Source: Rosellinia necatrix
Lineage: Eukaryota > Ascomycota > Sordariomycetes > Xylariales > Xylariaceae
Direction: 5' to 3'
Assembly: GCA_021209875.1 (NCBI GenBank)
Contig: JAGYVD010000001.1
Span: 6,944,001 to 7,008,000 of the forward strand
DNA: 64,000 nt
The position numbers and the translations under genes are program-made. The notes beneath the pieces were generated by a model. That model saw nothing but the letters and a program-made list of their open reading frames with translations. It was not told where the DNA came from and did not search any database. Positions 17,704 to 29,781 of this stretch are shown in pieces (within the stretch, counting starts at the first letter, position 1; each line of letters begins with the position of its first letter).

Positions 17704-19761
17704 ATGGGCACCGCCAAGGACACGGACAGTAGCGTCCACCAGGAGGAAGACATCGCCCACCTGACGGCCGGAGATGGCGGTCACACGGCCGAACCTAGCA
17801 TGACGAAGCAGCACGGAGACAGGATAATGCAGCTCGTAGGAGACGAGAGGGTCGTTCTGACCGAAGAAGATGTACGTCCCTATGTCCCCCGTCCTCGTCC
17901 CCTGTCCTTGTCTCGCCGATGTGAGTAGTGTTGTCATCGTCGCCATGCTAACATCCCGTAAAAAAAAAAAAGAACCGGCGCATCAGGCGGCAGACGGACA
18001 AGGTGATCCTGACGATCCTGGTGTGGGTGTACTTCCTGCAGATCCTGGACAAGACGGTGCTGGGCAACGCGGCGACGTTCGGGCTGATCGAGTCGACGGG
18101 CTTGACGGGCGGGCAGTACTCGGTGCTGGGCTCCATCGCGCCCATCGCGCAGCTGGCCTGGCAGCCCTTCTCGAGCGTGCTCATCGTGCGCGTGCCGCAC
18201 CGCGTGCTCATGCCCGCGCTCGTCCTCGGCTGGGGCATCGCCTCGGCCTCGCTCGCCGGCTGCCGCAACTTCCGCTCCCTGCTGGCCGCCCGCTTCTTCC
18301 TCGGCCTCTTCGAGGCCGGCTGCCTCCCGCTCTTCTCCGTCATCACCTCCCAGTGGTACCGCCGCGCCGAGCAGCCCCTGCGCGTCGCCGCCTGGTACGG
18401 CACCAACGGCATTGCCACCATCGTCGCCTCCGCACTGTCCTACGGCCTGGGACATATCAACTCGCCCTATCTCGAGTCTTGGCAGATGTGAGTCTATTTT
18501 CTCTCTTTTTCTCTCTCTCTCTCTCACACATACACACACTCCCTCTCTGTCTCTGTCTCCGTCTCCGTCTCTATCTCTGGGAATGAAAGGGGCACAGTGG
18601 ATCTACCAACTAGGCTAGTCTAACTAACGAACTCCCGCTCGTAAAGCATCTTCCTCTTCGTCGGCCTCGTGACCGTGGCCACGTCACCGTTCGTGTACTG
18701 GAAACTCGACAACGACATACCGTCAGCGCGGTTCCTGTCGGAGGAGGACAAGCCGCGGGCTGTCGAGCGGCTGCGCGCGAACCAGACGGGCACGGCCGGC
18801 AGCCGGGAATTCAAGTGGCGGCAAGTGCTGGAGATCCTGATCGAGCCCAAGACGTACCTGTGGATAGCGTTGTCTCTGTTTATCAACGCGGGCGCGTCCG
18901 TGACCAACACCTTCGGCCCGCTGATCCTCAACGGCCTCGGCTTCGACAAGTACACGACGTCGCTGCTCAACATCCCCTTCGGCTTCGCCCAGTGGGTCAT
19001 CATCCTGCTCGCCTCTTGGCTCACCCAGCGCTTCCGCCTCAAGGCCCCCCGTCGTCGTCGCCTTCGTCCTCCCCGTCATCGCCGGCCTCGCGGTGCTCTA
19101 CACTGTCCCGCGGACTCCCGGACACTCCGCCCCGCTCCTTGTCGGATACTACCTCCTCGCCTTCCTCTTCGGCACCATCCCCGTTAAGGTCGCCTGGATT
19201 GTGGCCAACACTGCCGGCACGACCAAGAAGTCCACCATCATGTGTAAGTTGAGAAAAAAAAAAAAAAAAAAGGAACTGAGTTGAATCACTATTCATTTAC
19301 CTGCTCTGACCGTCCCCCCCTAGCCGTCTACAACGCCGCCGCGTCAACCGGCAACATCGTAGGCCCGATCGTCTTCAACTCACGCGACGCGCCAAGCTAC
19401 ATCCCCGGGCCTGCGGACGGTGCTCGCCTTCTTCGTCGCCACGGCGGCCGCGACCGTGCTGCAGGCGGCCAACCTCGCGCTCCTCAACAAGCGCCAGGAG
19501 CGCCGCCGCGTCCGCAACGGCAAGCCCGCCAAGATCAAGGACGCCAGCATGGCCGACACGTACGAGGACATCGCCTCCTCCGCGGCCGGCGACGAGGAGG
19601 CCTCGGGCGGAGTCGGCGACGGCACCACCGCCGCCACTACCACTACCACTACCACTACCACCACTGCTGCTGCTGCTGTTGCGGGACGAAGCCGTCTGGG
19701 CCAGAACGCCTTCGCAGATATGACGGATCGTGAGAACGACGAGTTCGTCTACGTGCTATGA
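17704..19761 (+). CDS. MFS transporter, allantoate permease-like (Dal5 family), frame broken twice
   Basis: This looks like a 12-helix major facilitator of the anion:cation symporter (Dal5-like) family, which imports organic anions such as allantoate or vitamins at the plasma membrane. Exons: 17704-17871, 17973-18487, 18647-19243 and 19324-19761, with introns of 101, 159 (CT-rich) and 80 bp. The first helix region reads VILTILVWVYFLQILDK, and RFFLGLFEAG is the typical MFS loop. Two +1 shifts are needed to keep the family-like sequence: one extra base in the C6 run at 19045-19050, and one at about 19403-19411. Between and after them, other frames continue with convincing helices (for example LLVGYYLLAFLFGTIP and TVLAFFVATAAATVLQAANL). 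The C-terminal tail has a run of Thr codons (ACC/ACT repeat) and then Ala. The gene is either decaying or carries assembly indels; both shifts are in G/C runs. Substrate unknown. Confidence 0.8.
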
Positions 19762-22167
19762 AAGATGTGAACGTTATGTCATGTTAGCTGCTTTTTGGAT
19801 ATCAGGAGCAAACGGGTTCATTTTGATGATGGATAGCACTGTCTTGCACGAATGCTGTCTGGCGTAATTAGTTCAGCGTGTTATATATAGCTTGAAATAC
19901 AAGACTATAAGTTACCATGTATGGCATAAGCTTCTTGCGAACTCGGGATCTCGTCGCTGTCCTACAGGGGAATTTAGAGATTGAGTGCCTTCTCGCCTAT
20001 TCAGGGGGGATGAGAGTATGAATTCTGAAAGGGCCGCTTTTCAATTTTGAACGCTATTTCCTTGGAGTATATATGATGCTAATGATATGTTAATGCCATG
20101 TCACATGGTTGGTGATTGCAGTTGGAGGCAGGGAGCGGGTTTCAAGATCTTTAGTTTCCACGTCACATCTCCAGATTGCGTTTTGGTATATCTAACTCCG
20201 AAGTTTTCAAGATCGGGCCAGAAAAGTGAGAGGGGAGGATGGGGGAGGCTAGATTGACAACACCAAGTTCGAGTATCGTGGCCTTGGCGTCCGGGCAAAG
20301 TGTCAGTATCAGTCGGGCACAGGTGAGGATTCCTTAATTGAATGTAGCTAACGCCAAAATCAGAGAGGATGGCGGCACTAGGGCGGTGATGTCAGTAAAT
20401 GACATGAGACGCGTCAGGTTGAAGATCTGAATGTATATTTCGATCTTAGTCTCAGTGTCGAAATACGATTGGCAAGACTGCTTGCCTCCCTCACTGGCAC
20501 TAGAGTTACCGCACACCAAATAAAGAATAAAAGGCTTCGCCTTCCATGTAACATACGGACGTCAATTTTTTGGGTGTTATTTTCATTTGAGGCTGTTGAA
20601 TTCAACAGAATATCTGTGAAGGCAAAACGGACCCGTTCCACCTTTTTGGTTATGTTGGTTATATGCGCGAACTACTCGGTGACAATATCCTTTCATCAAT
20701 TGATTCTCCTTATATATACAATCTAATAGTCAAGCTAGAAGTGTAACAATGCTCTGCCCTCAGCCGAACCGCTATGACTACCTACATAAGAACAGGTAAT
20801 TCACTTCACTAGTTAGCAAGTGATGGCTTTTACTCTGGGGATCTGAAAGCGGTATTAAATGATGTAAGAATCAAGCTAAAGAGCCGCATCTTTTTTTATT
20901 TTCACTGGCCGACCCAGTAACAAGGTTATCCCCCATAATTACCTTCGGTCTACTCAGCTACTCAACAGGAGAATCTTAGTCGAACATCGTCGCCGGCGAG
21001 CCCCCTGGTATACTTCATTTCTCCTATAGTTTATCACCCCCGCCCTCCTCTAACTTTAAGGAATTTATTTATATGGATAGTTTCCTTTATTACTTTCCAT
21101 GTTCTGGATACTTAAACACCTACATCTCTCCCTCCCTCTTATGTCTATTAGCGAGGATGTAGGAGATGAATAAATCGTGGCCACACGCGTCGGCTGGATA
21201 AGGGCCGATTGGTTTGTGCTTGACTGCGCAGCGAGCTCTGAAAAGCGGTTCTATGTAGGGCGTTTTCGGCACTTGACTGTGCTATCTGTTGATGTGATTG
21301 GTAAGTCTATTGTCCGTTTCGCCCTTCCGCCCGTCTAGCTGGATCGTGCTGTTAGAGTGGCCATCTGCAACACCATATAGCGTTGGCGTGGAGGCAATAT
21401 TCCGCTGGCAGTCTTTGGCACATTTTTCGAACCCAGAACTATCCGCGCATCGTACGAGTCCAGTGACGATTTCGTAAGCCGCGGCTGCTAATTAGGTCAG
21501 GTTACTGAGGATGGAACAGGGAGTTTGCATTGGATGTTTTGCTGTGGCCTATTGTAAGTCTATTATGAGGGGAAGTTTATGCCCCATTACGATGGACTGG
21601 TCACGTAAGGGACAAGCACTTGAAAGGGATACTGATCAGGGTACGCTTTTAAACTATTGAATTGTATCCGTGTATCTGCTAGGCAACGCGAGGCAGTGTG
21701 GGTGAAAAGTTATGTACATGAGATTCGTTCGCTTTGATTTTCGAATGTTTTGGTCATTGGCGCATCCGCTGATCGTAGTCTCCCACCAATTCCTCGTCAT
21801 TGTCCATCCCACTTCCGTCCAGTATATGCAAGTTACCAAGGAGATCGAGTCAATCTCGACGTCTACCAAATGTCGCGTGAATTTTTTTGAGTGCCAAGCC
21901 TCATGATCAGCAGGTCTTCATGCCAAAGAAGACTTGGTAATTTGTAATAGGAGGGGGCGGGGTTGGGAACCAAAACGCCTGGATTATGACACGCCCTGTG
22001 ACCAGCCTGAACCCTTCACGTGCTTCTAGAACAAGCAAACTCCAACCCAATGGGTATAAACCTAAATGAAATTATGATGTATATGATCAAGGACACCATT
22101 CCATAGCAGTAGAAGACGCATGCAACAATGACGTGCAGGGATGTGGCAAACCGAAATCAAGAAGAGG
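19762..22167. other. Intergenic region between convergent MFS and SPT7 genes
   Basis: These 2.4 kb hold the two 3' flanks. No gene, RNA or clear repeat was recognised; only short unsupported frames occur. Confidence 0.6.
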
Positions 22168-25100
22168 CTAACGCTCGATACTTTCAGGGCTCAGGGGTAT
22201 GCCAGTATCATCCTTGTCCGTCTGGTTGTTGTTCCCCTGATTTTGCATGCTCTCTGTGTGCTCCGTAAGGTGCGAGCCGACGGCTAGAGATGTATGTCTA
22301 GCGGAAGATCCATTCGGGAGAGACGTATTCTTTTTGGATGCCGCGGCTTTCTCGGCTTCGAGCTTGACCTTTTTCGCTTCCGCGGCCTGTTGCTCCAACT
22401 TCTTCTTTTTCTTGTTGATAGCATTTTGTTCTTTAGGCGGCCGCTTCTGGGGTGAGACAATCTTACCCGTGGCGCCAAGCCGAGGTTGAGGCCGCCGTTG
22501 CTTTACAGGCAGGTCCTTATCTTCCACCAACGGTTGATCGCCATTAGCGTGTAATTTCGCGAGGAAGAAATTTTTGACCAGTCCAATTTGCTCTTGGATG
22601 TTCTCTTTGGTAACGGATTCGGGAGGCGGCAGATCTTCGAACAAAACCGCATTAATCGGGCCTTGGGCCTGATTTTGCGCCTGGTATTGATTTCGTACCC
22701 GAGTCTGGAGGAGGTGTAGAGGGACGGATAAAACACCGCCCAGCTCGCTTGCCAGACCGAGTTCTTTGAAACCGAAGAAATCCTCACCGAGCTCTTCCGC
22801 GAAATCTCCCCCGACGAACTGTTCGCTACCATCATTAAAGGCAGCGGCTCCATCGTTTCCACCCTCCGTGACAGCGGGGCGGAGTAGATCGCTAAGATGA
22901 GATTTCATACGCTCGTGGATTCCAGTTAGCTTATTGCCTAGGCGATCAACCTCATCCTTGGCATAGCCCTCTAAGGCCTCGATTGAATAACCGTTCTCGG
23001 CAAGAGTATGAAGCACTGATTCCTCTTTGTTGTACCGTGGATGGACGACAACTGTATTCATGTCGGCGGTCGAGACAACGTCCTTTTTCTCGCATTCAGT
23101 GTAGGTCTTGAATGTTTGTATCATTTTGCTAAAGTAATCAGCTGTGATATCAGTGATGGCATCCAGCGCGGATGGCTGGTATTCCTCAAATCCGGCGTGA
23201 TAGAATAGCTTGGCGACGGATCGTTGCAATGCTGCACGGCAGACTTCCGGTGCCATGACCAGGTCGTCACCGCATGTCACATGTGGTTCGATATCGGCCT
23301 CGTAGAAGGGGTCGGGGTTGTACTTTGGGAACTGATTGGCGTACACCTGAAATAATTAGTCATTTAAGCTTCCTGTAGGACCGTGCAATCTAGACCTACC
23401 TGTGTCTGAAGTTGCATTTGCTTGATGACCCCTATCTTTGAACAGACTTTCCTAGTTTCTTGCATCTGTCGGAGATTGGCATCTATCTTCTGCGCTAAAA
23501 GACTCTTTGGGGCAGTAAAGTATCCGGGGCGTATCGTGCGGAGAAATTCTTCATGCTGGTTGATAACTTGGCCCTCGCTATCCTCAATCCATTGCAGCTT
23601 AGGTGGTATGTCGGGCACTGAAGTCTGAGGTTCGTAGTAGTCCGGAATGACCTTCTCTACGTCCTCCTCCATGCCCTCGGCCAAGGTTTCCATCGCCTTT
23701 GCCGTTTCATTTCCGGTTTCTGCTGACGAATCACCCAGCGCATGTCCATCCGCACCACCCGCCTCTGCCTGTTGTAGGCGACGAAGGTACCGGCGCATAC
23801 CTGCCTTCGTCCTCAGTAGCGCAGGCTCGTCCACATTGAGTCGCTTGCCGCTGAAAAGGTCGAAACGCTGTTTGGTAACAAGAGCGCGATCTTTTTTAGT
23901 GACCTGTTTCCAGACTTTGTACTCCTCATCCTCATACGCCTGTTGCGCCGCATCGCTCAGGGCTTGACCTAGCGCCATCCCATTTATTGATGGGATGTCT
24001 ATGTCCATGGCGTCCACATTGCTCCCCATGCCCGAATGCCCGTTGAGGCCACTGGGAGTCATAGAGCCGCCGACCGGGGGTGTCCCGAAGCCGTTGCTAC
24101 CGTCGAGCTCGGAACCCTCTCGCTGTGCCTTCGCAAGCAGCCCATTCAGCTGCAGCACCGGCTTTTGGTCATTATTCGGTGTTCCTTCTTTCTGGTCGCT
24201 GAGCGCCTTCCTTGACTTCGTACCCTTTGCTCCGTTGGCGACGCGGCCGCGAGACGACATTATCGGCTCGTCGTCCGAATCGTCGCCGCCATCATCATCA
24301 CCTCCATTCTGTTTCCTTCGTTCTTCCGCTTCGACCTCGGCCCGAGGCCGGATGATCAAATCCGGGATGAGGGGGATGAGCTTCTCCGCTTCTTTGCGCA
24401 TGCCGTTCGCCATTCTTCGGAGAGGGGAATTCATGTCCTGGTTGTATCTCAGGCAATTGTCCCAAATCAGATTAAGGTCGGTGACGAAATCCGTTTTCGA
24501 TTTGTAGGTTAGCGATTTCAGCTTCTTCGTCATGGAGCCAAGATCCATTGGTTGCTTGATGACTTGAGCCGAAATTAGTTAAATGACCCCGAAAGCGTCG
24601 CCGTCCAGTACTCACAATTATAGTAGTCGGGGGCATCCCTCTTGTTCACCCTCTGCAGGAACGGCGTGGAATACTCGGTGTGGGCTTTCAGTTCTGTCAA
24701 TACTTTCTCCAATGCTTCATAGAGCTCCTCCTGGTTGACGTTCTCTTCACTGGCCCATTTACTCCTATTCTTGCGGACCTCGTTCATCAAGGAACGCAAC
24801 TCGGCATCCGAGGCGCGTACCATGTCGCGTTTCATATCTATGCGCGCGATGAGGTGCTTGAGAGTAAGACTGGATGCGCCTAGGTTTGCGCTGCTGAGCG
24901 AGCCGTGATTCTCACCGGGCGCGTTTCCGCTCGGGTGGCTGTGGCTATTCTTATCCATCTCGGCCTGGAGCACCTTCTCGGACTCCTCTAGCTGCTGCTG
25001 TTCCAGCATGGCCGTATGGTCGGTTTCGAGGGTGTAGAAGAGGGTGTGAAAACTGCGCTTTGCAGCCTCCTCGGTGTCTTTCCGAGCCTCTTCGAGCTGC

Positions 25101-25301
25101 TTACGCGCATCTTCGATGTTATTTGTTTGGATTAGCGGGCCTGGATGGGCGTCGTCTTTTAGCTTGCCGGGCGACGTGATGGACGGCACGGGGGAACTCC
25201 CGGACTTGGAGGGCGACAGGAGACCCTTGGATGCGGAGGCGGACTTGGATTTCAGAGGGGAGACGCGGATGGGGCCGGTATGCGAATGGTTATCGACGCT
25301 G

Positions 25302-25338
<37 letters not shown>

Positions 25339-25711
25339 AGTCATCCTCGTCGATGATCCGCTTGACTCGCTTGGCAGGGCGCTCTTCGATGGGGGCGTGG
25401 TCGGTGGTGGGAGGCAGGGAGACGGAGAGCGGCGGAGGGCGGCGCCAAGAGTTGATGGCGTCGTAGTTGTAGGAGCCATCAGCAGCAAAGAGATAGTCAA
25501 TGCGCGACTCGGCTCGGCGATAGAGGTCGGCAAAATGCGCGCGTTGGCGTTCCTCCTCGGCATCTGACGCCTCAGGCATCGAGGGCGCGGAGGCGTCCGT
25601 GGGGTTGTTGGAAAGGGGCAGGGCATCGTCGGCGGCGCGGTGCCCGTTGGCGATGCCGTGCGGGAGGTGCGCGGGAGGCGGCCAGGCGGGCTGGCCGTTC
25701 ATGATGGACAT
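22168..25711 (-). CDS. SPT7: SAGA complex subunit Spt7 (bromodomain and histone fold)
   Basis: Spt7 is the core scaffold of the SAGA transcription coactivator. Exons on the minus strand: 25711-24616, 24562-23400 and 23346-22168, with two 53-bp introns (24563-24615 and 23347-23399). Phases fit, giving 1145 aa. A poly-Asp run lies at about residues 125-140. The bromodomain spans about 320-410: the ZA-loop segment [15 protein letters not shown] crosses intron 1, and NCLRYN carries the acetyl-lysine-binding Asn406. A second acidic, Lys/Arg-rich linker follows. At about 784-840 a histone fold (the bromo-associated domain, with [20 protein letters not shown]) is expected to pair with another SAGA subunit. 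The C-terminal region is lysine-rich and low in complexity. A second in-frame ATG occurs three codons after the first; the outer one was kept. Confidence 0.92.
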
Positions 25712-28052
25712 GGTGGCCGTGGCGGCGGCGGACGGAGAGACGGAGCAGGTGGTGGTCGCCGGCCGCCATGCGTGGGAGCGCAGGGTCGCGTCGGGTGGGC
25801 AGCAGGGCGGGCAGCACGCCTAAAATGACTCTGCGGGAACCAGCGACATCGAAGGAGATGGCGACGCGAGTTTGGAGGGGGGGATTGATAAGAATGGGTG
25901 GTGTTTCGATGGAATGGACTCAGGGCCAAATCGCGTAGATTGATAGTATGAAGTCGAAGTGAGGTTTGGAGTGGATCCCCTGACCACAGCACACGCACAC
26001 GGTCCCTCGCAATAGGGGGACTGGCACTACTGGGTGCCGTAGCCAGGTGCGTCCCCCCCCCCGGACTGCCATCGTTATAGAGGGCCGCCCGCTATGGGGG
26101 TACATGCAAACCCCACCCGCGCCCACCAGCATGGCAGGTACCCCCCTCCCTGAATTTGTCAACACCTGGGCAGTTATAGTGAAGAGAAACGCGCTGGGCT
26201 GGGCTAGCCGAAGGCTTCCTAGGCAATCCAGCACGGTGGACTACATACTACATCCAGACTAATCTAACCCAAACAGATGCGGCTCGTCTTCTTCATGAAT
26301 CTTCAAGACATCCAGTAACTACCTAATGTACGTAAGTATTCATCCAGGCATCTAGCGCAAACGGCCATGCATCTCCGACCGTAGTTAATCCCGCCCATGA
26401 ATAAGTCACTACACGTAAAATATCCTCCGAATCACGCATTTCAGCCTCATTATGGCTCTCTACGTCCGCTTTCGAGTGTATGGTGTTACGAATGTAGATT
26501 TTGAAGCCCAGTTTGGCGATGCTTACCTAACCACATACGGCTAATGGGAGGAACATCAGCCAATCCCTGTAAGAAAAGTCACGTGCATCCCATGCATCCC
26601 TCTCTGCTAGTGTAAATACAGGCCCTTGCATGCGGTTATGGGCTGGGCAGATATCATTCGACTATCTCTTACAGCCCGTCAAGACTGAAAAAAAAGAGAG
26701 GAATCCTACAACTGCGGTCTTTCGATCCCTCCATTCCCGTGGGACTCAAGAGAGAACACACATGGCCTCATTCTGCACTCATCCCATTTATATTATATTC
26801 TATCCAGCCATGGGGGGGGGAAGCAGCATCGGGATGCAACACAATATTCATGGCCAAACTGGTAGATACCTATATCCACTCCATAGATAGAGAAAACATT
26901 AACACTACGTAGCCCTTCATGTCAACAACAAAGCCATTTTTGTTTTGTTCCGTGATGAGTTGCTTTCAACCCCCAGGGTACTTTGCCACCATCACTTGAT
27001 GGATATCATATAACCAACTACGAAGGTTGTATACGCCATCTTCATGAGGGAGCAGTTCTAAGGCGCCTAGGGAGAATATTAGATTGGAAAGTTATCACTA
27101 CTTTTAACCTATCACAAAGAAATTGATGCATCGATTCCGTAGATGGGCTTGTTTGTAGGCTACGGAGACTTAAATACGTTTTAGAAGAAAGAAATGATAA
27201 AATAAAATAAAATAAAAAAACACTTCTACTAACTAGTTATGTAATTAACAGACATACTTAGAGTCCCGTTGCTTAAGGGCCTAATGGAAAGGATCATATC
27301 AACCACTACCAGATATGACAGAAATAGGAAGCACCAAATCAAAGAAGCAAGCGCGGACTGACAGAATACCTAGAACACAAACGCGCAGATGCAAGATCAC
27401 CTGCGCAGCAAAGTAGTCGATCAAGTAAATAAGTCAGAGGACTGCACCTCTCGTAATGTATAATGTACTGAGGGATGGTTGTTTTGGGATGCAAGCTGGA
27501 CTACCTAACCTCATCTAGATCCACAGAGGTACTTAGGTAGGTAAAAGCTTCGCTGGGGTTGGCTGCGCAATCCGGTAGGCTGCAGCCCTCCCCGCTTTTT
27601 CCGAGGTGCAGAAAGGTACCTAGGTACCTACCCAAGGTCGGTTGGAAATAGTGTACTTTAGCCATGCTGTTGCTCCCTATGCACTTACAGCTTGCTTGCC
27701 CGGCCACCTTTCATTTCTCGAACCCAGCTGCCTCAGCACCGCCGCCGCGTCACCCTTGCTCGCCCGCCAAATCCGAGTCTGCTCGAGCTCCGAGCTTCTT
27801 CTATCCCTCTGGTTTTCGGGTTTCTTCCTCCTTGGCTCCCAGAGACACCAAGACCTCATCCACAAGCTTGACACCTAGTGTGCGCTTGGCGATCTCAGGC
27901 ACACCACATTTCCACCAGATCCCATCGTCAAAACCCCCCCCCGGGCCCAAGGCCGCACGCAAGCCATATCGACATCGACAACGAACGGAATCATGTCTAC
28001 CTAGATCACGGCGTGTCTCTGTTCTTCTCCCGACCAAATCATACGTACCAAG
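25712..28052. other. Intergenic region between divergent SPT7 and VanZ-like genes
   Basis: This region holds the promoters of SPT7 (minus) and the VanZ-like gene (plus). It contains the palindrome GTACCTAGGTAC at 27616-27627 and AT-rich stretches near 27190-27240. A Ser/Pro-rich 182-codon frame over 27664-28212 overlaps the VanZ leader and is not supported as a gene. Confidence 0.6.
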
Positions 28053-28876
28053 ATGCGTATTCGGTTACCTTTCGCAGGTCCGTACCTCCTCTAGCTTGGC
28101 ATCATCCATCATCGCCCACTATCCAGCCAGTCCAGCTGATCGACACTTGCGCCCTTCTGCGCCCTTCTGCCCGACCATCTTCCCTCCTCTGTCCCGTCTA
28201 TACACCACATAACACACCACGAAACCGCAAGGGCGCTCTAAGGCAATATGCAGCTAGCTGACAGTCGACCTTCTATCTAGGTATTTTCGTCCTGCTCTGC
28301 CTCGTCGCAGGATACGCCGGCCTATCCTCCCTCCAGCTCGACCACGTCATCAACGACAAGGCTTTACACGCACTCACCTTCTTTATCCTGACCGTCGTCT
28401 TCTACTGGGTCATCGACACGAGTCGCCGACGCACCCTGAACCTGACCCTCGCCGTGTGCACCTTCGCCCTGGGCGTCGGCTCCGAGTTCCTACAAGGCTT
28501 CCTCCCGAACGGCCGCAACTTCGACCTCAATGACATCATCGCCAACATCATAGGCAGCCTAGCCGGGCTAGCGCTGTGCTCGTGGTATCACCAGCGGATG
28601 CTGGACCGCAAGCGACAGCGCCGCTATAGCGCTGTAGCCGGCGACGAGCCCGGCGACCTCGAACTGGGCGAGGGCTTGGGTGGCCAAGAGGAGGGCATTA
28701 TAGGAACCGATACCGACTCCGCCCGCTCGAGAACGCTGGAAGAGGAGGTCGATAATTGGGATGAAAATGCCGAAGATAACTGGGACGAGGACGATGAGCC
28801 CGAGGGAGACATAGGTACGAGCGAGCACAACGGTGCCGACGGCGTAAGCCCAACCGTTAAGAAGCGCGCCGACTAA
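28053..28876 (+). CDS. VanZ-like membrane protein
   Basis: A 206-aa protein from two exons, 28053-28077 (only 25 bases) and 28281-28876, joined over a 203-bp intron. The splice restores MRIRLPFAG followed by IFVLLCLVAGYAGLSSLQLD, the usual start of fungal VanZ-like proteins. About four hydrophobic segments lie in residues 1-120. The family core is visible as NDKALHALTFF, GVGSEFLQGFLPNGR and FDLNDIIANIIGS. The last ~85 residues form an acidic hydrophilic tail (DNWDEDDEPEGD). VanZ-like domains are named after a bacterial teicoplanin-resistance protein; the role of the fungal proteins is not established. Because the first exon is so short, the gene is easily missed or mis-started. The donor is GTCCGT, a weak match, so the exon 1 call is less certain than exon 2. 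Confidence 0.78.
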
Positions 28877-29781
28877 ACACCCGTCCCCATCGAGGAAAAA
28901 AAAAAAGGGAGAAAAAGCTCAACGGGCGACAGCGAACAGAAAGCGCGGGCGGAAGGAGATGGCGAGGGCTGGGATGCGATCTATTTGTATCTTTTTCTAT
29001 TGAAATTCGTGTGATCTTGCTTGGGCGTTCATGGAGCATTGGTGCGACATACACGGGGGGTTGGGGCAAAAACAAAACTTGCAGATCGAACCAACATCAA
29101 CCAAGGCCATTTATGTACCGATTAGACGACTGACGATGCCATGGACTGCTACAATGTGCCCTAGCTTAGGGTGTGGACATAGGGATGAACAAAAGAACGA
29201 AATTGACTGAAAAAAGCGCCTTCACGTTCCTGGGATGATTGCTGGCTGGGTGGTTGCCCTCTCCGGTATTGTCTGCGGGCTTCCATCAAGCCAACCATCA
29301 CGTTTCGTCCGTCCGACAGCTTGCTATTACACTCTCGTAAAATCGGCGCTTACCTATGGCCCCAAAATCGTATACCCGGACAAGCAAGCAGCCACGCATA
29401 ATCAATCTCGGCTTGCCATAAACCAGGGCGTCAAAAAAGACAGAGAAAACAGTGATGAATAAATAGCTCGCGCGATGAGGTAAGGTAGAATAAGGATGTT
29501 GCCATAATATCACACCAATGCGACTACCAACGAATGCTCTCCATAAAAACCGAGCCCAAAATGATGCAATCGTCGGCAAAGTCTCGGCAGTTGCGGAGAT
29601 CCCGTCGTTTCGTACATAACTTAAGGAGCTGCTGTTTTGGTAACGTCTTACTCTGTGAGAGATAATATCGCCCTGTCAAATCGACGGATGTTCTCCCATT
29701 GCTTTCTTGTGTGGTTTTGATTTTTGATTTTTTACTTTTTAGTTTTTTAGTTTTTTATTTTATTGTTTTTAGAAGACGACA
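28877..29781. other. Intergenic region upstream of the PLP decarboxylase
   Basis: This gap holds the 3' flank of the VanZ-like gene and the promoter of the decarboxylase. A T-rich block at about 29710-29770 ends in TTTTTAG just before the ATG at 29782. It may be a polypyrimidine tract with a 5'-leader intron acceptor, or simply a T-rich promoter element. Confidence 0.5.

Noticed and set aside
27664..28212. 182-codon Ser/Pro-rich frame upstream of the VanZ-like gene
   Set aside because: No family features; it runs through the VanZ start exon and intron and fits a leader region better.
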